NCBI GenBank assembly: GCA_964057225.1
Contig: CAXKVF010000095.1
Location: 1 to 64,000 of the forward strand
Source: Auanema rhodensis
Taxonomy: Eukaryota > Nematoda > Chromadorea > Rhabditida > Rhabditidae
Direction: 5' to 3'
Length of the DNA: 64,000 nucleotides
Position numbers and translations under genes: made by a program. The notes beneath the pieces are model-generated. The model had not been told where the DNA came from, did not search any database, and saw only the letters and a list, made by a program, of their open reading frames with translations. Below are positions 38,770 to 52,144 of this stretch, piece by piece; position 1 is the first letter of the stretch; each line of letters starts with the position of its first letter.

Positions 38770-41700
38770 AGCATAAATTAAAGTTCACGTAAATTTCAAA
38801 GTCATGGTTACCATGAAGCAATATCAATAAAAATTTGTTTTTAGACTAATATGGACATGGGGAATCTAATTTTGAGAACCGCATCTCTTTATCTTTCACG
38901 TGAAGCGAGTTACATACCAAGTGCACATCACGTGTACATTTAATTAGCATAAATTAAAGTTCACGTAAATTTCAAAGTCATGGTTACCATGAAGCAATAT
39001 CAATAAAAATTCGTTTTTAGACTAATATGGACATGGGGAATCTAATTTTGAAAACCGCATCTCTTTATCTTTCACGTGAAGCGAGTTACATACCAAGTGC
39101 ACATCACGTGTACATTTAATTAGCATAAATTAAAGTTCACGTAAATTTCAAAGTCATGGTTACCATGAAGCAATATCAATAAAAATTTGTTTTTAGACTA
39201 ATATGGACATGGGGAATCTAAATTTGAAAACCGCATCTCTTTATCTTTCACGTGAAGCGAGTTACATACCAAGTGCACATCACGTGTACATTTAATTAGC
39301 ATGAATTAAAGTTCACGTAAATTTCAAAGTCATGGTTACCATGCACCAATATCAATAAAAATTTGTTTTTAGACTAATATGGACATGGGGAATCTAATTT
39401 TGAAAACCGCATCTCTTTATCTTTCACGTGAAGCGAGTTACATACCAAGTGCACATCACGTGTACATTTAATTAGCATAAATTAAAGTTCACGTAAATTT
39501 CAAAGTCATGGTTACCATGCACCAATATCAATAAAAATTTGTTTTTAGACTAATATGGACATGGGGGATCTAGTTTTGAAAACCGCATCTCTTTATCTTT
39601 CACGTGAAGCGAGTTACATACCAAGTGCACATCACGTGTACATTTAATTAGCATAAATTAAAGTTCACGTAAATTTCAAAGTCATGGTTACCATGAAGCA
39701 ATATCAATAAAAATTTGTTTTTAGACTAATATGGACATGGGGGATCTAGTTTTGAAAACCGCATCTCTTTATCTTTCACGTGAAGCGAGTTACATACCAA
39801 GTGCACATCACGTGTACATTTAATTAGCATAAATTAAAGTTCACGTAAATTTCAAAGTCATGGTTACCATGAAGCAATATCAATAAAAATTTGTTGTTAG
39901 ACTAATATGGACATGGGGAATCTAATTTTGAAAACCGCATCTCTTTATCTTTCACGTGAAGCGAGTTACATACCAAGTGCACATCACGTGTACATTTAAT
40001 TAGCATAAATTAAAGTTCACGTAAATTTCAAAGTCATGGTTACCATGAACCAATATCAATAAAAATTTGTTTTTAGACTAATATGGACATGGGGAATCTA
40101 ATTTTGAAAACCGCATCTCTTTATCTTTCACGTGAAGCGAGTTACATACCAAGTGCACATCACGTGTACATTTAATTAGCATAAATTAAAGTTCACGTAA
40201 ATTTCAAAGTCATGGTTACCATGAACCAATATCAATAAAAATTTGTTTTTAGACTAATATGGACATGGGGAATCTAATTTTGAAAACCGCATCTCTTTAT
40301 CTTTCACGTGAAGCGAGTTACATACCAAGTGCACATCACGTGTACATTTAATTAGCATAAATTAAAGTTCACGTAAATTTCAAAGTCATGGTTACCATGA
40401 ACCAATATCAATAAAAATTTGTTTTTAGACTAATATGGACATGGGGAATCTAATTTTGAAAACCGCATCTCTTTATCTTTCACGTGAAGCGAGTTACATA
40501 CCAAGTGCACATCACGTGTACATTTAATTAGCATAAATTAAAGTTCACGTAAATTTCAAAGTCATGGTTACCATGAAGCAATATCAATAAAAATTTGTTT
40601 TTAGACTAATATGGACATGGGGAATCTAATTTTGAAAACCGCATCTCTTTATCTTTCACGTGAAGCGAGTTACATACCAAGTGCACATCACGTGTACATT
40701 TAATTAGCATAAATTAAAGTTCACGTAAATTTCAAAGTCATGGTTACCATGAAGCAATATCAATAAAAATTTGTTTTTAGACTAATATGGACATGGGGAA
40801 TCTAATTTTGAAAACCGCATCTCTTTATCTTTCACGTGAAGCGAGTTACATACCAAGTGCACATCACGTGTACATTTAATTAGCATAAATTAAAGTTCAC
40901 GTAAATTTCAAAGTCATGGTTACCATGAAGCAATATCAATAAAAATTTGTTTTTAGACTAATATGGACATGGGGAATCTAATTTCGAAAACCGCATCTCT
41001 TTATCTTTCACGTGAAGCGAGTTACATACCATGTGCACATCACGTGTACATTTAATTAGCATAAATTAAAGTTCACGTAAATTTCAAAGTCATGGTTACC
41101 ATCAACCAATATCAATAAAAATTTGTTTTTAGACTAATATGGACATGGGGAATCTAATTTTGAAAACCGCATCTCTTTATCTTTCACGTGAAGCGAGTTA
41201 CATACCAAGTGCACATCACGTGTACATTTAATTAGCATAAATTAAAGTTCACGTAAATTTCAAAGTCATGGTTACCATGAAGCAATATCAATAAAAATTT
41301 GTTTTTAGACTAATATGGACATGGGGAATCTAATTTCGAAAACCGCATCTCTTTATCTTTCACGTGAAGCGAGTTACATACCATGTGCACATCACGTGTA
41401 CATTTAATTAGCATAAATTAAAGTTCACGTAAATTTCAAAGTCATGGTTACCATGAACCAATATCAATAAAAATTTGTTTTTAGACTAATATGGACATGG
41501 GGAATCTAATTTTGAAAACCGCATCTCTTTATCTTTCACGTGAAGCAAGTTACATACCAAGTGCACATCACGTGTACATTTAATTAGCATAAATTAAAGT
41601 TCACGTAAATTTCAAAGTCATGGTTACCATGCACCAATATCAATAAAAATTTGTTTTTAGACTAATATGGACATGGGGAATCTAATTTTGAAAACCACAT

Positions 41701-42113
41701 CTCTTTATCTTTCACGTGAAGCGAGTTACATACCAAGTGCACATCACGTGTACATTTAATTAGCATAAATTAAAGTTCACGTAAATTTCAAAGTCATGGT
41801 TACCATGCACCAATATCAATAAAAATTTGTTTTTAGACTAATATGGACATGGGGAATCTTATTTTGAAAACCGCATCTCTTTATCTTTCACGTGAAGTGA
41901 GTTACATACCAAGTGCACATCACGTGTACATTTAATTAGCATAAATTAAAGTTCACGTAAATTTCAAAGTCATGGTTACCATGAACCAATATCAATAAAA
42001 ATTAGTTTTTAGACTAATATGGACATGGGGAATCTAATTTTGAAAACCGCATCTCTTTATCTTTCACGTGAAGCGAGTTACATACCAAGTGCACATCACG
42101 TGTACATTTAATT
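38770..42113. repeat. 19-mer higher-order repeat, copy 2
   Basis: Same order of diagnostic changes as 35426-38769 at a shift of 3344 bp (38876, 39222, 41103, 41860, 42004). Internally it has gained one monomer (39650-39825) and has three instead of four plain A-type monomers after ttgttGttag, so the total length is unchanged. This shows single-monomer gain and loss after the duplication. Confidence 0.9.
39650..39825 (+). repeat. Chimeric monomer, extra copy inside the 19-mer
   Basis: G type at positions 47-49 like its right neighbour (39826), but with ggggGatctaG like its left neighbour (39474). It lacks the ttgttGttag change of 39826. The switch lies between position 49 (39698) and position 71 (39720). 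This is the product expected from a one-monomer out-of-register exchange between the two neighbours. Copy 1 of the 19-mer has no counterpart. Confidence 0.82.
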
Positions 42114-42641
42114 AGCATAAATTAAAGTTCACGTAAATTTCAAAGTCATGGTTACCATGAAGCAATATCAATAAAAATTTGTTTTTAGACTAATATGGAC
42201 ATGGGGAATCTAATTTTGAAAACCGCATCTCTTTATCTTTCACGTGAAGCGAGTTACATACCAAGTGCACATCACGTGTACATTTAATTAGCATAAATTA
42301 AAGTTCACGTAAATTTCAAAGTCATGGTTACCATGAACCAATATCAATAAAAATTAGTTTTTAGACTAATATGGACATGGGGAATCTAATTTTGAAAACC
42401 GCATCTCTTTATCTTTCACGTGAAGCGAGTTACATACCAAGTGCACATCACGTGTACATTTAATTAGCATAAATTAAAGTTCACGTAAATTTCAAAGTCA
42501 TGGTTACCATGAAGCAATATCAATAAAAATTTGTTTTTAGACTAATATGGACATGGGGAATCTAATTTTGAAAACCGCATCTCTTTATCTTTCACGTGAA
42601 GCGAGTTACATACCAAGTGCACATCACGTGTACATTTAATT
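41938..42641. repeat. 2-mer higher-order repeat, 352 bp, 2 copies
   Basis: A type with aaattAg (42004, 42356) alternates with a plain G type. The first pair closes the 19-mer copy and begins its next turn; the second pair is a local duplication. Confidence 0.82.
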
Positions 42642-42993
42642 AGCATAAATTAAAGTTCACGTAAATTTCAAAGTCATGGTTACCATGAACCAATATCAAT
42701 AAAAATTTGTTTTTAGACTAATATGGACATGGGGAATCTAATTTTGAAAACCGCATCTCTTTATCTTTCACGTGAAGCGAGTTACATACCAAGTGCACAT
42801 CACGTGTACATTTAATTAGCATAAATTAAAGTTCACGTAAATTTCAAAGTCATGGTTACCATGAACCAATATCAATAAAAATTTGTTTTTAGACTAATAT
42901 GGACATGGGGAATCTAATTTTGAAAACCGCATCTCTTTATCTTTCACGTGAAGCGAGTTACATACCAAGTGCACATCACGTGTACATTTAATT

Positions 42994-43168
42994 AGCATAA
43001 TTAAAGTTCACGTAAAATTCAAAGTCATGGTTACCATGCACCAATATCAATAAAAATTTGTTTTTAGACTAATATGGACATGGGGAATCTAATTTTGAAA
43101 ACCGCATCTCTTTATCTTTCACGTGAAGCGAGTTACATACCAAGTGCACATCACGTGTACATTTAATT
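42994..43168 (+). repeat. 175-bp monomer with a 1-base deletion
   Basis: One a is lost from the run at positions 6-8 (agcataatt instead of agcataaatt). It is C type with 25 t>a. The next monomer starts at 43169. It is the last length change before the right edge. Confidence 0.92.
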
Positions 43169-43567
43169 AGCATAAATTAAAGTTCACGTAAATTTCAAAG
43201 TCATGGTTACCATGAACCAATATCAATAAAAATTTGTTTTTAGACTAATATGGACATGGGGAATCTAATTTTGAAAACCGCATCTCTTTATCTTTCACGT
43301 GAAGCGAGTTACATACCAAGTGCACATCATGTGTACATTTAATTAGCATAAATTAAAGTTCACGTAAATTTCAAAGTCATGGTTACCATGAACCAATATC
43401 AATAAAAATTTGTTTTTAGACTAATATGGACATGGGGAATCTAATTTTGAAAACCGCATCTCTTTATCTTTCACGTGAAGCGAGTTACATACCAAGTGCA
43501 CATCACGTGTACATTTAATTAGCATAAATTAAAGTTCACGTAAATTTCAAAGTCATGGTTACCATGC

Positions 43568-45856
43568 ACCAATATCAATAAAAATTTGTTTTTAGACTAA
43601 TATGGACATGGGGAATCTAATTTTGAAAACCGCATCTCTTTATCTTTCACGTGAAGCGAGTTACATACCAAGTGCACATCATGTGTACATTTAATTAGCA
43701 TAAATTAAAGTTCACGTAAATTTCAAAGTCATGGTTACCATGCACCAATATCAATAAAAATTTGTTTTTAGACTAATATGGACATGGGGAATCTAATTTT
43801 GGAAACCGCATCTCTTTATCTTTCACGTGAAGCGAGTTACATACCAAGTGCACATCACGTGTACATTTAATTAGCATAAATTAAAGTTCACGTAAATTTC
43901 AAAGTCATGGTTACCATGAAGCAATATCAATAAAAATTTGTTTTTAGACTAATATGGACATGGGGAATCTAATTTTGAAAACCGCATCTCTTTATCTTTC
44001 ACGTGAAGCGAGTTACATACCAAGTGCACATCACGTGTACATCTAATTAGCATAAATTAAAGTTCACGTAAATTTCAAAGTCATGGTTACCATGAACCAA
44101 TATCAATAAAAATTTGTTTTTAGACTAATATGGACATGGGGAATCTAATTTTGAAAACCTCATCTCTTTATCTTTCACGTGAAGCGAGTTACATACCAAG
44201 TGCACATCACGTGTACATTTAATTAGCATAAATTAAAGTTCACGTAAATTTCAAAGTCATGGTTACCATGAACCAATATCAATAAAAATTTGTTTTTAGA
44301 CTAATATGGACATGGGGAATCTAATTTTGAAAACCGCATCTCTTTATCTTTCACGTGAAGCGAGTTACATACCAAGTGCACATCACGTGTACATTTAATT
44401 AGCATAAATTAAAGTTCACGTAAAATTCAAAGTCATGGTTACCATGCACCAATATCAATAAAAATTTGTTTTTAGACTAATATGGACATGGGAAATCTAA
44501 TTTTGAAAACCGCATCTCTTTATCTTTCACGTGAAGCGAGTTACATACCAAGTGCACATCACGTGTACATTTAATTAGCATAAATTAAAGTTCACGTAAA
44601 TTTCAAAGTCATGGTTACCATGCACCAATATCAATAAAAATTTGTTTTTAGACTAATATGGACATGGGGAATCTAATTTTGAAAACCGCATCTCTTTATC
44701 TTTCACGTGAAGCGAGTTACATACCAAGTGCACATCACGTGTACATTTAATTAGCATAAATTAAAGTTCACGTAAATTTCAAAGTCATGGTTACCATGAA
44801 GCAATATCAATAAAAATTTGTTTTTAGACTAATATGGACATGAGGAATCTAATTTTGAAAACCGCATCTCTTTATCTTTCACGTGAAGCGAGTTACATAC
44901 CAAGTGCACATCACGTGTACATTTAATTAGCATAAATTAAAGTTCACGTAAATTTCAAAGTCATGGTTACCATGAAGCAATATCAATAAAAATTTGTTTT
45001 TAGACTAATATGGACATGGGGAATCTAATTTTGAAAACCGCATCTCTTTATCTTTCACGTGAAGCGAGTTACATACCAAGTGCACATCACGTGTACATTT
45101 AATTAGCATAAATTAAAGTTCACGTAAATTTCAAAGTCATGGTTACCATGAAGCAATATCAATAAAAATTTGTTTTTAGACTAATATGGACATGGGGAAT
45201 CTAATTTTGAAAACCGCATCTCTTTATCTTTCACGTGAAGCGAGTTACATACCAAGTGCACATCACGTGTACATTTAATTAGCATAAATTAAAGTTCACG
45301 TAAATTTCAAAGTCATGGTTACCATGAAGCAATATCAATAAAAATTTGTTTTTAGACTAATATGGACATGGGGAATCTAAATTTGAAAACCGCATCTCTT
45401 TATCTTTCACGTGAAGCGAGTTACATACCAAGTGCACATCACGTGTACATTTAATTAGCATAAATTAAAGTTCACGTAAATTTCAAAGTCATGGTTACCA
45501 TGCACCAATATCAATAAAAATTTGTTTTTAGACTAATATGGACATGGGAGATCTAATTTTGAAAACCGCATCTCTTTATCTTTCACGTGAAGCGAGTTAC
45601 ATACCAAGTGCACATCACGTGTACATTTAATTAGCATAAATTAAAGTTCACGTAAATTTCAAAGTCATGGTTACCATGAAGCAATATCAATAAAAATTTG
45701 TTTTTAGACTAATATGGACATGGGGAATCTAATTTTGAAAACCGCATCTCTTTATCTTTCACGTGAAGCGAGTTACATACCAAGTGCACATCACGTGTAC
45801 ATTTAATTAGCATAAATTAAAGTTCACGTAAATTTCAAAGTCATGGTTACCATGAA
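43568..45856. repeat. 2.3-kb block repeated 19 monomers downstream, copy 1
   Basis: Matches 46912-49200 at a shift of 3344 bp. Shared marks: c162>t (43682/47026), ttGgaaac in 43697, 171 t>c (44043/47387), aacctcat in 44049, C type with 25 t>a and g93>a (44493/47837), gAggaatc (44843/48187), aaAttt (45381/48725) and the AGATCT-creating change (45549/48893). It is bounded by positions 43567/46911 and about 45857/49201. Confidence 0.9.
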
Positions 45857-46336
45857 GCAATATCAATAAAAATTTGTTTTTAGACTAATATGGACATGGG
45901 GAATCTAATTTTGAAAACCGCATCTCTTTATCTTTCACGTGAAGCGAGTTACATACCAAGTGCACATCACGTGTACATTTAATTAGCATAAATTAAAGTT
46001 CACGTAAATTTCAAAGTCATGGTTACCATGAAGCAATATCAATAAAAATTTGTTTTTAGACTAATATGGACATGGGGAATCTAAATTTGAAAACCGCATC
46101 TCTTTATCTTTCACGTGAAGCGAGTTACATACCAAGTGCACATCACGTGTACATTTAATTAGCATAAATTAAAGTTCACGTAAATTTCAAAGTCATGGTT
46201 ACCATGCACCAATATCAATAAAAATTTGTTTTTAGACTAATATGGACATGGGAGATCTAATTTTGAAAACCGCATCTCTTTATCTTTCACGTGAAGCGAG
46301 TTACATACCAAGTGCACATCACGTGTACATTTAATT
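44929..46336. repeat. 4-mer higher-order repeat, 704 bp, 2 copies
   Basis: The unit is G, G, G with 101 t>a (45381, 46085), then C with 93-94 changed to ag, giving AGATCT (45549, 46253). It is the short form of the 6-mer unit found at 49.0-52.1 kb. Confidence 0.88.
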
Positions 46337-46911
46337 AGCATAAATTAAAGTTCACGTAAATTTCAAAGTCATGGTTACCATGAAGCAATATCAATAAAAA
46401 TTTGTTTTTAGACTAATATGGACATGGGGAATCTAATTTTGAAAACCGCATCTCTTTATCTTTCACGTGAAGCGAGTTACATACCAAGTGCACATCACGT
46501 GTACATTTAATTAGCATAAATTAAAGTTCACGTAAATTTCAAAGTCATGGTTACCATGAACCAATATCAATAAAAATTTGTTTTTAGACTAATATGGACA
46601 TGGGGAATCTAATTTTGAAAACCGCATCTCTTTATCTTTCACGTGAAGCGAGTTACATACCAAGTGCACATCACGTGTACATTTAATTAGCATAAATTAA
46701 AGTTCACGTAAATTTCAAAGTCATGGTTACCATGAAGCAATATCAATAAAAATTTGTTTTTAGACTAATATGGACATGGGGAATCTAATTTTGAAAACCG
46801 CATCTCTTTATCTTTCACGTGAAGCGAGTTACATACCAAGTGCACATCACGTGTACATTTAATTAGCATAAATTAAAGTTCACGTAAATTTCAAAGTCAT
46901 GGTTACCATGA

Positions 46912-49200
46912 ACCAATATCAATAAAAATTTGTTTTTAGACTAATATGGACATGGGGAATCTAATTTTGAAAACCGCATCTCTTTATCTTTCACGTGAAG
47001 CGAGTTACATACCAAGTGCACATCATGTGTACATTTAATTAGCATAAATTAAAGTTCACGTAAATTTCAAAGTCATGGTTACCATGCACCAATATCAATA
47101 AAAATTTGTTTTTAGACTAATATGGACATGGGGAATCTAATTTTGGAAACCGCATCTCTTTATCTTTCACGTGAAGCGAGTTACATACCAAGTGCACATC
47201 ACGTGTACATTTAATTAGCATAAATTAAAGTTCACGTAAATTTCAAAGTCATGGTTACCATGAAGCAATATCAATAAAAATTTGTTTTTAGACTAATATG
47301 GACATGGGGAATCTAATTTTGAAAACCGCATCTCTTTATCTTTCACGTGAAGCGAGTTACATACCAAGTGCACATCACGTGTACATCTAATTAGCATAAA
47401 TTAAAGTTCACGTAAATTTCAAAGTCATGGTTACCACGAACCAATATCAATAAAAATTTGTTTTTAGACTAATATGGACATGGGGAATCTAATTTTGAAA
47501 ACCTCATCTCTTTATCTTTCACGTGAAGCGAGTTACATACCAAGTGCACATCACGTGTACATTTAATTAGCATAAATTAAAGTTCACGTAAATTTCAAAG
47601 TCATGGTTACCATGAACCAATATCAATAAAAATTTGTTTTTAGACTAATATGGACATGGGGAATCTAATTTTGAAAACCGCATCTCTTTATCTTTCACGT
47701 GAAGCGAGTTACATACCAAGTGCACATCACGTGTACATTTAATTAGCATAAATTAAAGTTCACGTAAAATTCAAAGTCATGGTTACCATGCACCAATATC
47801 AATAAAAATTTGTTTTTAGACTAATATGGACATGGGAAATCTAATTTTGAAAACCGCATCTCTTTATCTTTCACGTGAAGCGAGTTACATACCAAGTGCA
47901 CATCACGTGTACATTTAATTAGCATAAATTAAAGTTCACGTAAATTTCAAAGTCATGGTTACCATGCACCAATATCAATAAAAATTTGTTTTTAGACTAA
48001 TATGGACATGGGGAATCTAATTTTGAAAACCGCATCTCTTTATCTTTCACGTGAAGCGAGTTACATACCAAGTGCACATCACGTGTACATTTAATTAGCA
48101 TAAATTAAAGTTCACGTAAATTTCAAAGTCATGGTTACCATGAAGCAATATCAATAAAAATTTGTTTTTAGACTAATATGGACATGAGGAATCTAATTTT
48201 GAAAACCGCATCTCTTTATCTTTCACGTGAAGCGAGTTACATACCAAGTGCACATCACGTGTACATTTAATTAGCATAAATTAAAGTTCACGTAAATTTC
48301 AAAGTCATGGTTACCATGAAGCAATATCAATAAAAATTTGTTTTTAGACTAATATGGACATGGGGAATCTAATTTTGAAAACCGCATCTCTTTATCTTTC
48401 ACGTGAAGCGAGTTACATACCAAGTGCACATCACGTGTACATTTAATTAGCATAAATTAAAGTTCACGTAAATTTCAAAGTCATGGTTACCATGAAGCAA
48501 TATCAATAAAAATTTGTTTTTAGACTAATATGGACATGGGGAATCTAATTTTGAAAACCGCATCTCTTTATCTTTCACGTGAAGCGAGTTACATACCAAG
48601 TGCACATCACGTGTACATTTAATTAGCATAAATTAAAGTTCACGTAAATTTCAAAGTCATGGTTACCATGAAGCAATATCAATAAAAATTTGTTTTTAGA
48701 CTAATATGGACATGGGGAATCTAAATTTGAAAACCGCATCTCTTTATCTTTCACGTGAAGCGAGTTACATACCAAGTGCACATCACGTGTACATTTAATT
48801 AGCATAAATTAAAGTTCACGTAAATTTCAAAGTCATGGTTACCATGCACCAATATCAATAAAAATTTGTTTTTAGACTAATATGGACATGGGAGATCTAA
48901 TTTTGAAAACCGCATCTCTTTATCTTTCACGTGAAGCGAGTTACATACCAAGTGCACATCACGTGTACATTTAATTAGCATAAATTAAAGTTCACGTAAA
49001 TTTCAAAGTCATGGTTACCATGAAGCAATATCAATAAAAATTTGTTTTTAGACTAATATGGACATGGGGAATCTAATTTTGAAAACCGCATCTCTTTATC
49101 TTTCACGTGAAGCGAGTTACATACCAAGTGCACATCACGTGTACATTTAATTAGCATAAATTAAAGTTCACGTAAATTTCAAAGTCATGGTTACCATGAA
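46912..49200. repeat. 2.3-kb block repeated 19 monomers downstream, copy 2
   Basis: Second copy of 43568-45856. I noticed one private difference, ccaCgaacc in the monomer at 47393. It is followed directly by the 6-mer array. Confidence 0.9.
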
Positions 49201-52144
49201 CCAATATCAATAAAAATTTGTTTTTAGACTAATATGGACATGGGGAATCTAATTTTGAAAACCGCATCTCTTTATCTTTCACGTGAAGCGAGTTACATAC
49301 CAAGTGCACATCACGTGTACATTTAATTAGCATAAATTAAAGTTCACGTAAATTTCAAAGTCATGGTTACCATGAAGCAATATCAATAAAAATTTGTTTT
49401 TAGACTAATATGGACATGGGGAATCTAATTTTGAAAACCGCATCTCTTTATCTTTCACGTGAAGCGAGTTACATACCAAGTGCACATCACGTGTACATTT
49501 AATTAGCATAAATTAAAGTTCACGTAAATTTCAAAGTCATGGTTACCATGAAGCAATATCAATAAAAATTTGTTTTTAGACTAATATGGACATGGGGAAT
49601 CTAATTTTGAAAACCGCATCTCTTTATCTTTCACGTGAAGCGAGTTACATACCAAGTGCACATCACGTGTACATTTAATTAGCATAAATTAAAGTTCACG
49701 TAAATTTCAAAGTCATGGTTACCATGAAGCAATATCAATAAAAATTTGTTTTTAGACTAATATGGACATGGGGAATCTAAATTTGAAAACCGCATCTCTT
49801 TATCTTTCACGTGAAGCGAGTTACATACCAAGTGCACATCACGTGTACATTTAATTAGCATAAATTAAAGTTCACGTAAATTTCAAAGTCATGGTTACCA
49901 TGCACCAATATCAATAAAAATTTGTTTTTAGACTAATATGGACATGGGAGATCTAATTTTGAAAACCGCATCTCTTTATCTTTCACGTGAAGCGAGTTAC
50001 ATACCAAGTGCACATCACGTGTACATTTAATTAGCATAAATTAAAGTTCACGTAAATTTCAAAGTCATGGTTACCATGAAGCAATATCAATAAAAATTTG
50101 TTTTTAGACTAATATGGACATGGGGAATCTAATTTTGAAAACCGCATCTCTTTATCTTTCACGTGAAGCGAGTTACATACCAAGTGCACATCACGTGTAC
50201 ATTTAATTAGCATAAATTAAAGTTCACGTAAATTTCAAAGTCATGGTTACCATGAACCAATATCAATAAAAATTTGTTTTTAGACTAATATGGACATGGG
50301 GAATCTAATTTTGAAAACCGCATCTCTTTATCTTTCACGTGAAGCGAGTTACATACCAAGTGCACATCACGTGTACATTTAATTAGCATAAATTAAAGTT
50401 CACGTAAATTTCAAAGTCATGGTTACCATGAAGCAATATCAATAAAAATTTGTTTTTAGACTAATATGGACATGGGGAATCTAATTTTGAAAACCGCATC
50501 TCTTTATCTTTCACGTGAAGCGAGTTACATACCAAGTGCACATCACGTGTACATTTAATTAGCATAAATTAAAGTTCACGTAAATTTCAAAGTCATGGTT
50601 ACCATGAAGCAATATCAATAAAAATTTGTTTTTAGACTAATATGGACATGGGGAATCTAATTTTGAAAACCGCATCTCTTTATCTTTCACGTGAAGCGAG
50701 TTACATACCAAGTGCACATCACGTGTACATTTAATTAGCATAAATTAAAGTTCACGTAAATTTCAAAGTCATGGTTACCATGAAGCAATATCAATAAAAA
50801 TTTGTTTTTAGACTAATATGGACATGGGGAATCTAAATTTGAAAACCGCATCTCTTTATCTTTCACGTGAAGCGAGTTACATACCATGTGCACATCACGT
50901 GTACATTTAATTAGCATAAATTAAAGTTCACGTAAATTTCAAAGTCATGGTTACCATGCACCAATATCAATAAAAATTTGTTTTTAGACTAATATGGACA
51001 TGGGAGATCTAATTTTGAAAACCGCATCTCTTTATCTTTCACGTGAAGCGAGTTACATACCAAGTGCACATCACGTGTACATTTAATTAGCATAAATTAA
51101 AGTTCACGTAAATTTCAAAGTCATGGTTACCATGCACCAATATCAATAAAAATTTGTTTTTAGACTAATATGGACATGGGGAATCTAATTTTGAAAACCG
51201 CATCTCTTTATCTTTCACGTGAAGCGAGTTACATACCAAGTGCACATCACGTGTACATTTAATTAGCATAAATTAAAGTTCACGTAAATTTCAAAGTCAT
51301 GGTTACCATGCACCAATATCAATAAAAATTTGTTTTTAGACTAATATGGACATGGGGAATCTAATTTTGAAAACCGCATCTCTTTATCTTTCACGTGAAG
51401 CGAGTTACATACCAAGTGCACATCACGTGTACATTTAATTAGCATAAATTAAAGTTCACGTAAATTTCAAAGTCATGGTTACCATGAACCAATATCAATA
51501 AAAATTTGTTTTTAGACTAATATGGACATGGGGAATCTAATTTTGAAAACCGCATCTCTTTATCTTTCACGTGAAGCGAGTTACATACCAAGTGCACATC
51601 ACGTGTACATTTAATTAGCATAAATTAAAGTTCACGTAAATTTCAAAGTCATGGTTACCATGAAGCAATATCAATAAAAATTTGTTTTTAGACTAATATG
51701 GACATGGGGAATCTAATTTTGAAAACCGCATCTCTTTATCTTTCACGTGAAGCGAGTTACATACCAAGTGCACATCACGTGTACATTTAATTAGCATAAA
51801 TTAAAGTTCACGTAAATTTCAAAGTCATGGTTACCATGAAGCAATATCAATAAAAATTTGTTTTTAGACTAATATGGACATGGGGAATCTAAATTTGAAA
51901 ACCGCATCTGTTTATCTTTCACGTGAAGCGAGTTACATACCAAGTGCACATCACGTGTACATTTAATTAGCATAAATTAAAGTTCACGTAAATTTCAAAG
52001 TCATGGTTACCATGCACCAATATCAATAAAAATTTGTTTTTAGACTAATATGGACATGGGAGATCTAATTTTGAAAACCGCATCTCTTTATCTTTCACGT
52101 GAAGCGAGTTACATACCAAGTGCACATCACGTGTACATTTAATT
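48977..52144. repeat. 6-mer higher-order repeat, 1056 bp, 3 copies
   Basis: The unit is G, A, G, G, G with 101 t>a (49781, 50837, 51893), then C with AGATCT at 93-98 (49949, 51005, 52061). The preceding 48725/48893 pair is in register, so four successive turns of the end markers are spaced exactly 1056 bp. The third unit (51089-52144) has C, C, A, G in its first four places instead of G, A, G, G. Private marks: ccaTgtg in 50737 and catctGttt in 51793. Confidence 0.9.
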
